From Fodinibius sp036381435 (lineage in GTDB: Bacteria; Bacteroidota; Rhodothermia; Balneolales; Balneolaceae), in assembly GCA_036381435.1 (NCBI GenBank), contig DASVCW010000024.1, positions 1 through 38,812 of the forward strand: a stretch of 38,812 bases of DNA, in the 5' to 3' direction. The notes under the pieces were generated by a model that did not search any database, was not told the origin of the DNA, and saw nothing but the letters and a program-made list of their open reading frames with translations. The translations under genes and the position numbers were made by a program. Below are positions 9,730 to 17,275 of the stretch, in pieces (the first letter of the stretch is position 1; each line of letters begins with the position of its first letter).

Positions 9730-9860
9730 TAAGGGTGAATATTGCTTATCACTTTCCATTTTGGTGGCTTTACCACTATAAAATCAGTGAAATTTTGGAA
9801 CAAAAAACGCCTTTCTGACTATTATAGAGTGTACTCAACTTTAATAAAACTATTCATTTT

Positions 9861-11204
9861 ATGAAGACAATAATCGCCAGAAATTTCGTCCTCCTCCTGT
9901 CTTTAATTTTTATAGGAGTGGCTTGCGATAACTCATCGGATTCAGATAATGGAGATGCGGCTACCATACAAGGGCGAGTTGAAAATACAAGCTCGAGTGA
10001 TACTACCAATACAGATACCACCCAGGCACGATTTAAAACTGTCGAGGATGCAGCTGTTGTCGTTACCCGCGTTCAGTCAAACGGCAGCCTTGAAGTGATC
10101 AGTGATTCTGCGGTAACAACCAATGCAGAAGGTGAATTTAGCCTGCGTGTTGATGCTGATGCCATTTCCGGAGCATCCGATCAGCTTGTTGTTCAGGCCG
10201 AAAAAGAGGGCGAAACAGCAAAAGCCTTTGTTACTCCCCAAGTTGAAACCGGTACTACCGTACTGGTTCAGCCCATAACTTTTGAATCTTCTGCCGAAGC
10301 TAATGTATATCAACAACTTATTGCGGGTGGTAATGCTGAATCGGTTGAAAAAGCCGATATCGAGGCTTATGTAATCACCGAAGTAGCTCTTGATATTGAA
10401 AGTGATTCTGCTTTGGCTGCTAACCTGGCTTCAGCGCTCGTTGCCCGTGCCGCTGCCAACACTGAGTTTTATACCACACTGGGGGTTGAGGTAAGTGAAG
10501 AACAAAGGGATGAAATCAGGCGAATAAAACTTGATGCCCAAACCGAACTGGAAAACCGCTTATACGCATCGGCCGGAGAGGAGGGAAATGTTGCAGCTTT
10601 CGATGATTTTATTGAAACAATTGCACGAGTTGATATGGATGCCGGTGTTAACGCAACGGCTGCTGCCAAAGCATCTAAAGGTTCATCTATTGTACTGCTA
10701 AATCAAAGTGCTGCGTTTTCGGCTGATGCCCAGGCTGAACTTCGTCAGCGAACAGCTTTAATGTTTACTTTTCCTCTTTCCGAAGCAGTTCAGGAGCAGT
10801 TAGATTTCGCAGGAGCATCAGAAGATGCTATAAACAGCGCGGCTGATGCTGCAGTTACTCTGCGGACAAACATTCGCTCTATGAATAACCCTTCTGAAGA
10901 AGAACTCAATGCCACTTTTGCTGCCTATAATGAGGCCGTTGTAAATATTGTTCAAAATGAATTTGATACCAACGGACAGCTCTTTGCTGTGGCAAATGCG
11001 ACCATTAATGAAAACGGCGGGGCAAGATCTTCATTAGAAGCTACCCTTCAAGGGGTGGTAACTGTCCCTGAAGTAATTGATGCTTACACCCAGTTTTATG
11101 GTGAGGTAGAATCAGTTGTTGATGACACCTTTCAAAGTGCCGTCGATGCTGAATTAAGTACTTATTTCACCGAATTGTTAATCCTGATAAATTTAGCGTC
11201 CTAA
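9861..11204 (+). CDS. Ala-rich lipoprotein of unknown function, paralogue 1
   Basis: 447 residues, not recognised as a named family. The N-terminus is a lipoprotein signal peptide (MKTIIARNFVLLLSLIFIGV) with lipobox GVAC and lipidated C22; the following Asp-Asn-Ser stretch is an acidic linker. Residues about 35-135 resemble a carboxypeptidase-regulatory-like beta domain: TIQGRVEN, then VTTNAEGEFSLRV. From about 140 the protein is predicted helical and rich in Ala, Glu and Asp. It aligns along its whole length with the next gene (shared blocks GRVEN, NAEGEFSL, SEA-VYQQ, KADI-AYV, FDxFI-T-A, LILINLA at the C-terminus), so the pair arose by tandem duplication. A surface or periplasmic lipoprotein is likely; its role is unknown. 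Confidence 0.8.
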   Translation: MKTIIARNFVLLLSLIFIGVACDNSSDSDNGDAATIQGRVENTSSSDTTNTDTTQARFKTVEDAAVVVTRVQSNGSLEVISDSAVTTNAEGEFSLRVDADAISGASDQLVVQAEKEGETAKAFVTPQVETGTTVLVQPITFESSAEANVYQQLIAGGNAESVEKADIEAYVITEVALDIESDSALAANLASALVARAAANTEFYTTLGVEVSEEQRDEIRRIKLDAQTELENRLYASAGEEGNVAAFDDFIETIARVDMDAGVNATAAAKASKGSSIVLLNQSAAFSADAQAELRQRTALMFTFPLSEAVQEQLDFAGASEDAINSAADAAVTLRTNIRSMNNPSEEELNATFAAYNEAVVNIVQNEFDTNGQLFAVANATINENGGARSSLEATLQGVVTVPEVIDAYTQFYGEVESVVDDTFQSAVDAELSTYFTELLILINLAS

Positions 11205-11235
11205 AATTTAATTTCTTTTACCCTATTTGCTTAGT

Positions 11236-11267
11236 AAAAAGGCCGGTGTAAAAACCGGCCTTTTTTT
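11236..11267 (+). terminator. Intrinsic terminator after lipoprotein 1
   Basis: Perfect 12-bp stem AAAAAGGCCGGT (11236-11247) with ACCGGCCTTTTT (11254-11265), loop GTAAAA, then a run of seven T (11261-11267). It lies 32 bases after the stop codon, so the two paralogous lipoproteins are probably separate transcription units. Confidence 0.92.
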
Positions 11268-11508
11268 ATGGTTGAACTAAACCCATCTTCGCACAACTTT
11301 TAGTCCAAAAATTCAATTTATGCCTTGTGAAAATGATTCTTTCAAAAATTTAAAACAAATAAATTGTTAAAAAACAGTTATTTAAAGATAAAAATGATCT
11401 TGTTAAATAACTTTAAGACAAGAAACAAAACAAGGTTTAGTACTCTTAAAAGGGTTGCAATCGATCAAAATGATTGGTTGTAATAAACCTTAATAAATAA
11501 TTGTTTAT
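11268..11508 (+). promoter_or_regulatory. AT-rich upstream region of lipoprotein 2, probable promoter
   Basis: About 240 very AT-rich bases between the terminator of lipoprotein 1 and the start of lipoprotein 2. TTGCAA (11455-11460) and TGTAAT (11479-11484), 18 bases apart, are a possible promoter pair, and CAATCGATCA (11458-11467) with TGATTGGTTG (11471-11480) forms an imperfect inverted repeat across it. Both are weak assignments; only the need for a promoter here is well supported. Confidence 0.35.
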
Positions 11509-12846
11509 ATGAGATTTAAACAGATACAAAATTTAGTTTTTATTCTTGCATTAACTGTAGTTGGTTTTGCATGCAGCGATTCATCAACCGGGAGTAATGC
11601 CGCTGAACCGGCGACGGTAAATGGACGCGTTGAAAATAATGAAGGAGCCCAAAAAGGTTCTTCATCCGCTTATAAAGCACCCGCGGTAGAAGGAGCTGTT
11701 ATAACTGCTGCACAGGTTACCGCCGATGGCAGTCTTAATATTATTGAAGGTGCTGAAACGCAAGCCAATGCTGAAGGAGAATTCAGCCTTAAAATTAGTG
11801 CTGAAGCAGTAAGCAATGCTTCACAAAAAATCATTATTATGGCTGAAAAAGAAGGCCAGCAATGGAAGGGTTATGTTTATGGAGAGCTTGAAAGTGGTTC
11901 ATCTATAAATCTGCGTCCTGTTAATGCTGAAACTTCGGGAGAAGCAAGCGTATATCAACAGGTAGTGGCTAACGGCAATACCGATCTGGTTTCTAAGGCT
12001 GATATAGCTGCTTATGTTACTACCCAAGCTGCTGCTGAGGTGAAAGGAAATACCAACGCTGCTGCTGAATTCGCCGCTGCTCTTGCTGCTGAAGCAGAAG
12101 CACAAAGTGAATTTTTTGCCAGTCAGTCTATTGAAATTACCGAACAGCAATGGGCAGAAATCGAAAACGCAAAAGCTGAAGCTTTCGCTGAACTTAACGC
12201 GAGACTTTATGCTTCAGCCAGCGAATCTGCTCATGCCGAAGCTTTTGACGCTTTCATTAATACTATGGCAAATGCTTATGTAAATGCCGGAGTAAGCGCC
12301 AATGCTTATGCCAAGGCCAAAGAAATGAGTACACATCTGATTATCCGGAATACTACTCAGCTTTCAAGCAGTGCCAGGGCACAGGTTCGCGCAAATGCTG
12401 CCACAATTATAGCTATCGCGATAGATAACGCGGTTCAAGCTCGTATGGAAGCTGCTAATGCTGCCGAAACTTCCGTTCAGGCGGCCGTTGAAGCTGGCAC
12501 AAAGCTGCGTGCGGGACTAAAAGCAAAAACAGCTGCTTCAAAAAGTGAAGTAGATGCTATGTTTGAAGCTTACAATGCAACAATTGTTGATATCTTGCAA
12601 CAAGAGTTTTCTGCAAATGCTCAAGTCATTGCCAGCATCAACAGTGAAATTAACAGCACTGGTGGTATTAAAGCTGCACTGGAAGCAGCGATAGCAGCCA
12701 GTATAAGCACAGAGGTTATTGCTGAAGCTTATTCTACCTTTTACACCAATGTGCAAGCTATCGTAAATGATCAGTTTCGCACTGCCACCGAAACAGAAGC
12801 TCAATTGGTTACTGATGTTATGATTCTCATCAATATTGCCAACTAA
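11509..12846 (+). CDS. Ala-rich lipoprotein of unknown function, paralogue 2
   Basis: 445 residues, full-length paralogue of the preceding gene. Signal peptide MRFKQIQNLVFILALTVVGF with lipobox GFAC and C22 at the same position as in paralogue 1. Residues about 33-130 form the same beta-rich domain (TVNGRVEN, TQANAEGEFSLKI), followed by an even more Ala-rich, predicted alpha-helical region with AAAEFAAALAAEAEAQ-type runs. The C-terminus VMILINIAN matches LLILINLAS of paralogue 1. The domain order is identical but the helical half has diverged. It has its own upstream AT-rich region and terminator. A structural or binding surface lipoprotein is possible; no enzyme motif is visible. Confidence 0.8.
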   Translation: MRFKQIQNLVFILALTVVGFACSDSSTGSNAAEPATVNGRVENNEGAQKGSSSAYKAPAVEGAVITAAQVTADGSLNIIEGAETQANAEGEFSLKISAEAVSNASQKIIIMAEKEGQQWKGYVYGELESGSSINLRPVNAETSGEASVYQQVVANGNTDLVSKADIAAYVTTQAAAEVKGNTNAAAEFAAALAAEAEAQSEFFASQSIEITEQQWAEIENAKAEAFAELNARLYASASESAHAEAFDAFINTMANAYVNAGVSANAYAKAKEMSTHLIIRNTTQLSSSARAQVRANAATIIAIAIDNAVQARMEAANAAETSVQAAVEAGTKLRAGLKAKTAASKSEVDAMFEAYNATIVDILQQEFSANAQVIASINSEINSTGGIKAALEAAIAASISTEVIAEAYSTFYTNVQAIVNDQFRTATETEAQLVTDVMILINIAN

Positions 12847-12900
12847 TTACTTTAGATTTCAGTGATACATCACTCATAGAAATAGTATCACCATCACTCA

Positions 12901-12936
12901 AAAGAGTCGGTTTAAAAGCCGGCTCTTTTTTATTTT
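12901..12936 (+). terminator. Intrinsic terminator after lipoprotein 2
   Basis: Stem AAAAGAGTCGGTT (12901-12913) pairs with AGCCGGCTCTTTT (12918-12930) using two G-T wobbles, with a four-base loop and a T-rich tail. It lies 54 bases after the stop codon. Confidence 0.85.
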
Positions 12937-13024
12937 ATGCCTATCAAATTCTATTACCGGTTAATTAGTTATTAGTTAGTAATGTGGTTACCGATTAAAA
13001 ATCATCCGCCAGCCGGTGGATGAC

Positions 13025-13152
13025 ATATCGGTAGAAAATCTGATAAGCTTTTTAGTTGTGTTCCTTAGGGACACAGTGTTGCGGGAAGCAACCCTTGCCA
13101 TTCCGTAGCTAAGGGCACGGCAGCAGAGAGATATATATTTTTCTACCAATAT
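13025..13152. repeat. MITE-like element with GGTAGAAAA terminal inverted repeats
   Basis: About 128 bases bounded by ATATCGGTAGAAAAT (13025-13039) and ATTTTTCTACCAATAT (13137-13152), which are inverted repeats with one mismatch and one extra T. The interior is more GC-rich than its surroundings and holds two related blocks, CTTAGGGACAC near 13063 and CTAAGGGCAC near 13109. No coding potential is seen. The form fits a small non-autonomous repeat. Confidence 0.65.
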
Positions 13153-13273
13153 TACCCCTAACGGGGCAAAAACGAAAATCTAAGGCAGTAAACCGTTAGT
13201 TAGTAGTTTTCTCTTAACTGAGTTTATATGATTTGAATCAATAGGCCAATAAACAATTAACGAATAACAATAC

Positions 13274-13969
13274 ATGAACAAAGATCAAATTCATCGTTTT
13301 CTTAAGCTCACGAAATTATTTTCCAAACCGCATCCCTGGCATGGAATCAATGTTGGCAAAAATGCGCCGGAAATAGTAAAAGTTTTCATCGAAATTGTAC
13401 CAAGTGATACGATGAAATTCGAACTCGATAAGGAAAGCGGCTATTTAAAAGTAGATCGTCCCCAGCGATTTTCTAATATCTGCCCGTTTCCTTATGGTTT
13501 CATTCCTCAAACGTTATGTGATAAAAAAGTGGCGGAATATTGCATGGAAAAAACGGGACGTTCAGCTATTGAAGGAGATAATGACCCGCTTGATATTTGT
13601 GTAATCACTGAACGGGATGTCCCTACCGGGAATCTTATTCTCGATGCTATTCCCGTAGGAGGATTACGGTTGATTGACGGAGACGAAGCCGATGACAAAA
13701 TTATTGCCGTAATGAAAGGAGACGCATCTTTTGGTAATATGAAAGACCTGACTGATGTACCTCAACATATTATAGATCGCCTTTCGCATTATTTCTTAAC
13801 TTACAAAGAAAAGCCATTCAGCGATGCCAAAAGAGAGTGTGAGATTACGCATATTTACGACAGGAGTGAAGCGGAAGAAGTGATTCAAAGAAGTATTGTA
13901 GATTATAACAATCGCTTCGAGATCGATAAACAAGAGCTTTTTGAAATGCTCGATGCGGGACTGGGTTGA
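13274..13969 (+). CDS. ppa: Inorganic pyrophosphatase, family I
   Basis: 231 residues. Soluble cytoplasmic enzyme that hydrolyses pyrophosphate to two phosphates, pulling biosynthetic reactions forward. The family I signature EGDNDPLDICV lies at 100-110, with metal-binding D102, D104 and D107. Other conserved blocks are PFPYGFIPQT near 75-84 and the IPVGGLRLIDGDEADDKIIAV region near 128-148. It is longer than the roughly 175-residue E. coli type, owing to an N-terminal extension of about 20 residues and a longer C-terminal helix. It appears monocistronic: a repeat-rich gap lies upstream, and the palindromic repeat B1 starts 4 bases after its stop codon. Confidence 0.93.
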   Translation: MNKDQIHRFLKLTKLFSKPHPWHGINVGKNAPEIVKVFIEIVPSDTMKFELDKESGYLKVDRPQRFSNICPFPYGFIPQTLCDKKVAEYCMEKTGRSAIEGDNDPLDICVITERDVPTGNLILDAIPVGGLRLIDGDEADDKIIAVMKGDASFGNMKDLTDVPQHIIDRLSHYFLTYKEKPFSDAKRECEITHIYDRSEAEEVIQRSIVDYNNRFEIDKQELFEMLDAGLG

Positions 13970-13973
13970 ATTT

Positions 13974-14037
13974 CCCGTCTGATGGGTTTGGAAAGGCAGA
14001 CATACAGGAAGTTATCCTCGCCTGAACCCGTCGGACG
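13974..14037. repeat. Family B palindromic element, truncated copy B1
   Basis: 13975-14036 is a direct near-identical copy of 14691-14751: CCGTCTGATGGGTTTGG, a spacer with GGCAGACATACAGG, and CCCGTCGGAC at the end, differing by one inserted A and one A/T change. It lacks the outer arms of the two hairpins that copy B2 has. It lies between the ppa stop and the RAYT-2 stop, 8 bases from the latter. Confidence 0.85.
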
Positions 14038-14044
14038 AGAATTG

Positions 14045-14593
14045 TTAATAAAATTTTTGATTTAAAACATCGTCAAGTATTTCATTAGATTCTTTTGCAA
14101 AGGTTTCTTTATTGAGATCGAGATATTGAAAGGTAAAATTTTTAGACGGAAGTGATCCGCTTCTAAGACCTATAAAATCAGAAAAAGAAGAATAAGGCCA
14201 GTCTTTCATTTCCTCAACTAAGCCGGCACGGACAGGATTTTGATGAATATAATGAAGACATGTTTGGGCATATTCTAAAGAACTTAAACGAACTGCTTTT
14301 GTTTTTTGACGGAAAAGAGAACCAGTGCGATTGACTTGGTTGTTTATAGCTTGCGTATAAGAACTTATTACAGTACCTATTTTTCGATTTAAGGGATGAT
14401 GTTCTTTTTTTATATAAACAAGCCAGTGGAAATGATTAGGCATAAGACAATATGCCATAATGTTACAAAAGGGTATTAAATTCTTGCGCATCTTCCTCAA
14501 AAAGAACAGGTAATTATCATCATTCAAAAAAACTTTCTGCCGATTATTACCTTGATTATAAACATGATAACAACATTTAGCTTCAAATTTCAT
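14045..14593 (-). CDS. REP-associated tyrosine transposase (RAYT-2)
   Basis: 182 residues, complete. Y1/HUH transposase fold of the RAYT or IS200-like group: YHVYNQGNNRQKVFLND near residues 9-25, AYCLMPNHFHWLV with the metal-binding pair H54-F-H56, and SSYTQAINNQVNRTGSLF near 77-94, in which Y79 is the likely catalytic tyrosine. The block CLHYIHQNPVRAGLV near 112-126 is typical of the family. It differs clearly from RAYT-1 (HFHWLV against HVHLVF, and different N-termini), so the two belong to different lineages. It is flanked in direct orientation by family B repeats, B1 downstream and B2 upstream. There are no insertion-sequence ends, supporting a domesticated RAYT. Confidence 0.9.
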   Translation of the reverse strand: MKFEAKCCYHVYNQGNNRQKVFLNDDNYLFFLRKMRKNLIPFCNIMAYCLMPNHFHWLVYIKKEHHPLNRKIGTVISSYTQAINNQVNRTGSLFRQKTKAVRLSSLEYAQTCLHYIHQNPVRAGLVEEMKDWPYSSFSDFIGLRSGSLPSKNFTFQYLDLNKETFAKESNEILDDVLNQKFY

Positions 14594-14670
14594 AACAAGT
14601 TTTTAAGGGTTTTATAAGTAAGACCCTTAAAAAGTGAAATCCTTACAAAATATTTTTAATTCTTCGACTC

Positions 14671-14774
14671 CCATCCGACGGCTGGGTTTGCCGTCTGATG
14701 GGTTTGGAAGGCAGACATACAGGAAGTTATCCTCGCCTGTACCCGTCGGACCGCAAACCCAGCGGTCGGACGGG
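14671..14774. repeat. Family B paired palindromic element (REPIN-like), copy B2
   Basis: Left hairpin: CCATCCGACGGC (14671-14682), loop TGGGTTT, then GCCGTCTGATGG. Right hairpin: CCCGTCGGACCGC, loop AAACCCA, then GCGGTCGGACGGG, ending at 14774. The right hairpin is close to the reverse complement of the left, including the loops, so the unit is two REP sequences in inverted orientation around a spacer of about 40 bases. It sits about 80 bases upstream of the RAYT-2 start. Confidence 0.9.
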
Positions 14775-14785
14775 TACCAAAAATT

Positions 14786-14825
14786 AAAAAACCTGACAGG
14801 GTTTCGAACCCTGTCAGGTTTTTTT
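14786..14825 (-). terminator. Bidirectional hairpin terminator after FKBP gene
   Basis: Perfect 18-bp stem AAAAAACCTGACAGGGTT (14786-14803) with AACCCTGTCAGGTTTTTT (14807-14824) and a TCG loop. It lies just past the minus-strand FKBP stop codon and works in either direction. Its ACCTGACAG/CTGTCAGGT core recurs at 27026-27089, so it may derive from a dispersed palindrome. Confidence 0.88.
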
Positions 14826-14843
14826 GATAAACGAAGCCTCCAA

Positions 14844-15587
14844 TTATTCAGCAGAAGCCGAATCGGGATTTACTGCAAGCAATTCAACAGTAAAAATGAG
14901 GGTTTCATTGGGACCGATAGGTCCACCGGGACGAGGATTCGCTCCATAAGCAAGCCCGGCCGGAATCCAGAACTTAAACTTACCGCCTTCCTGCATTAGC
15001 TGAACTCCTTCGGTCCAGCCTTCAATCACTTGATCAAGCGGAAATTCAACGGGCTGACCATCATAAGAACTATCGAAAACGGTTCCATCAAGAAGAGTAC
15101 CTTCATAATGGACGCGCACGATATCAGTTGAATCGGGGGAGGGGCCGGAACCTTCTTCTAAAACCTTGTATTGTAATCCCGATTCAGTAACCTGAACGCC
15201 TTCTTTTTCTTTATTTTCGGCTAAAAAAGCTTTGCCTTCTTCCAGATTTTCTTTGGCTTCTTGTCTTCTCATTTGGGCTGCTTTTTGTTGAGCTTTCATT
15301 TGATACGAACGTACAACTTGCATCATTTCTACTTGTGTAAGGGGAGATTCCTGCCCTTCAATTCCGGCTCTTAACCCGGCTATTAATTTTTCAACATCAA
15401 CATCCGACATTCCTTGTTGCTTTAAAAACCTGCCATTTGAATACCCAAGACTGTAACTTACACTGTCAATAGTAGATTCAAGGGAAACATCAGCAGCTGA
15501 GCCTGAATTTGAATTACAGCCCGAAATTAAGAAGGCTGTGATCAAACTGAAACCAAATAAAAGAGTAGTGAATTTCATTGACATCAT
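14844..15587 (-). CDS. FKBP-type peptidyl-prolyl isomerase lipoprotein
   Basis: 247 residues. Secreted, lipid-anchored prolyl isomerase of the FkpA/Mip type that assists folding of envelope proteins. The signal peptide ends in lipobox LISGC with C24. Residues about 38-110 match the FKBP N-terminal dimerisation domain (SYSLGYSNGRFLKQQG, then a charged helix with QMKAQQKAAQMRRQEA). The catalytic FKBP domain covers about 150-238: VRVHYEGTLLDGTVFDSSY, the VIEGWTEGVQLM block and FWIPAGLAYG. ATG codons are closely clustered at the start; the first was used. It has its own terminator and stands alone between RAYT-2 and the divergent helicase gene. Confidence 0.93.
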   Translation of the reverse strand: MMSMKFTTLLFGFSLITAFLISGCNSNSGSAADVSLESTIDSVSYSLGYSNGRFLKQQGMSDVDVEKLIAGLRAGIEGQESPLTQVEMMQVVRSYQMKAQQKAAQMRRQEAKENLEEGKAFLAENKEKEGVQVTESGLQYKVLEEGSGPSPDSTDIVRVHYEGTLLDGTVFDSSYDGQPVEFPLDQVIEGWTEGVQLMQEGGKFKFWIPAGLAYGANPRPGGPIGPNETLIFTVELLAVNPDSASAE

Positions 15588-15822
15588 TATTCAATTGTGA
15601 TTGTTGATTAGGTGCCGAAGTTATTCAATTTTTAGGCTTATAAAAAATTTATAGACTTGTTAAGTGAATTCCTTTTAAAATCGTATCTTTGAACCTAATT
15701 TTATTCTTGCCACTAAAACACCGAAACACTAAAGGGGTATTGATCCCCAGAATTTGAATCATGAGTCGTGCATGATTTTGAAGGGTAGGCAGCCAACCAA
15801 TAATTCAATAATTTCAACACAG

Positions 15823-17274
15823 ATGAGTTTTAAGAAGTTTGAACTGAGCGATGAGCTCATGATGGGCCTGCAGGATTTAAAGTATGAAAGCCCTACGCCT
15901 ATCCAGGAGGAGTGTATTCCCCTTATTTTACAAGGAAATGATGTTATTGGAGCGGCTCAAACAGGAACGGGAAAAACCGGCGCTTTTGTAATTCCGCTTC
16001 TGCAAAAAATAATGAATGAACGCTCAGATCACACGGGCGCTTTAATTCTTTCACCTACAAGAGAACTTGCCCAGCAGATTGAAGAACAGATCTTTGCCCT
16101 GGGATATCACACCGGAATTTCTTCTGCAACTGTAACGGGGGGAAGTGATTACGGAACACAGGTAAAGGCCATTCAAGCCGGGGTTGATATCATCGTGGCC
16201 ACACCGGGACGTCTGATTGACCAGATGAATGTGCTGAATTTTGACTTCAGTCAGTTAAAATACCTGGTACTTGATGAAGCCGACCGCATGCTGGATATGG
16301 GATTTTTGCCTGACGTGATGAAAATCGTGAAACAACTTCCAAAAGAGCGTCAGACCATGCTTTTTTCAGCTACAATGGTGGAAGAAGTGCAAAAAGTGGT
16401 AAATCAGGTGATGAAGGATCCGGTTGAAGTGGAATTCAAAGTTTCCAAACCGGCCGAAAGCGTAGACCAGCAAATCTATTTTGTGGAGTCGAATAAAAAG
16501 CTGCGACTGTTTGAACAGCTTTTTGATGAAAATAAATACAAGACTGCTATTGTTTTTACAGCTACCAAAAGAGGCACAGACAAGCTCGAACGGATGCTGA
16601 AAAAACGAAAGGTCAATGCAGTGAGTATGCATGGTGACCGCGACCAGGATGAGCGAAATCAGGCGCTTCGTTTGTTCAAAAATAAAAGTCATCCCGTTAT
16701 GGTAGCCACGGATGTACTTTCGCGCGGTATTGATATTGACGATGTCTCGCTGATTGTGAATTTTGATGTACCCAACAATCCCGAAGATTACATTCACCGC
16801 ATCGGGCGAACGGGTCGCTATGACAAAACAGGTACAGCCATTACTTTTGTCAGCAATAAAGACAAAAAATATTATTATGAGATCAAGAAAGTAGTGGGAG
16901 ATCAGCTTTCGATTAAAGATCTGCCCGGAGAAATCACAAGTGAACCTTCAAAGGAAAAGGGAAGCCGGAAACCAAAACAGCAAAAAGAAAAAAGATCAAA
17001 CCAAAGAACGCGTCAAAAAGATAAACAGCAGCAGCGGTCATCAAATCAAAAGAAGCGTCCTGCTGCTAAGCATGCATCTTCAAAAGCTAATTCACGAAAC
17101 CATCAGTCGGGGCGCTCGGGTAAAAGAGTAAATGCACAATTAAAAACACACCATGAAGAAGAAATTTTTCAGCCTGAAGTTATAGAAAAAGCGGTTGTCA
17201 GAAATAAGCGCTCTTTTAAACCGGCCAAAGGTATTTGGGGCATTATAAAAAGTTTCATTCCGAAACTACGTTGA
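15823..17274 (+). CDS. DEAD-box ATP-dependent RNA helicase (RhlE-like)
   Basis: 483 residues from the chosen ATG. Unwinds RNA duplexes in ribosome assembly, mRNA turnover or cold adaptation. Visible: Q motif (FELSDELMMGLQDLKYESPTP split over 5-25), motif I AQTGTGKT near 44-52, PTRELAQQ, TPGR, DEAD near 151, SAT, and motif VI HRIGRTGR. After about residue 365 comes a Lys/Arg/Gln-rich basic tail typical of RNA-binding extensions. The frame continues upstream to an ATG at 15754, but those 23 residues have no family counterpart and the core normally begins SFKKFEL, so 15823 is preferred. The plsC gene starts 1 base after its stop, indicating co-transcription. Confidence 0.93.
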   Translation: MSFKKFELSDELMMGLQDLKYESPTPIQEECIPLILQGNDVIGAAQTGTGKTGAFVIPLLQKIMNERSDHTGALILSPTRELAQQIEEQIFALGYHTGISSATVTGGSDYGTQVKAIQAGVDIIVATPGRLIDQMNVLNFDFSQLKYLVLDEADRMLDMGFLPDVMKIVKQLPKERQTMLFSATMVEEVQKVVNQVMKDPVEVEFKVSKPAESVDQQIYFVESNKKLRLFEQLFDENKYKTAIVFTATKRGTDKLERMLKKRKVNAVSMHGDRDQDERNQALRLFKNKSHPVMVATDVLSRGIDIDDVSLIVNFDVPNNPEDYIHRIGRTGRYDKTGTAITFVSNKDKKYYYEIKKVVGDQLSIKDLPGEITSEPSKEKGSRKPKQQKEKRSNQRTRQKDKQQQRSSNQKKRPAAKHASSKANSRNHQSGRSGKRVNAQLKTHHEEEIFQPEVIEKAVVRNKRSFKPAKGIWGIIKSFIPKLR

Positions 17275-17275
17275 T

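Larger units (their letters stand above)
9334..9860. other. Intergenic region between recD and the first lipoprotein
   Basis: 527 bases without a convincing gene. It holds the terminator at 9518-9556 and the inverted-repeat unit at 9624-9729. The last 130 bases are AT-rich and should contain the promoter of the lipoprotein gene at 9861. A stretch CTATTATAGAG near 9819 could be a -10 region, but no clear -35 or Bacteroidota-type TTTG element can be assigned. The upstream part, 9334-9517, shows nothing recognisable. Confidence 0.6.
12847..13273. other. Intergenic region before pyrophosphatase
   Basis: 427 bases without a gene. It contains the terminator at 12901-12936 and the inverted-repeat unit at 13025-13152, directly followed by a small palindrome CCCCTAACGGGG (13155-13166). 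The last 100 bases before the ppa start are AT-rich and presumably hold its promoter, but no box can be named with confidence. Confidence 0.6.

Noticed and set aside
11458..11484. Possible operator overlapping a promoter upstream of lipoprotein 2
   Set aside because: The inverted repeat is imperfect and the promoter boxes are weak; it was kept only as part of the upstream region.
14045..14593. RAYT-2 as an active insertion sequence
   Set aside because: No IS200/IS605 left and right ends, no accessory TnpB, and the flanks are REP pairs, which points to a domesticated RAYT.
14634..14999. Plus-strand frame of 121 codons
   Set aside because: Covers the family B repeat, the terminator hairpin and the antisense strand of the FKBP gene.
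15754..15822. N-terminal extension of the DEAD-box helicase from an upstream ATG
   Set aside because: The 23 extra residues match no helicase feature; the family begins at the SFKKFEL block.
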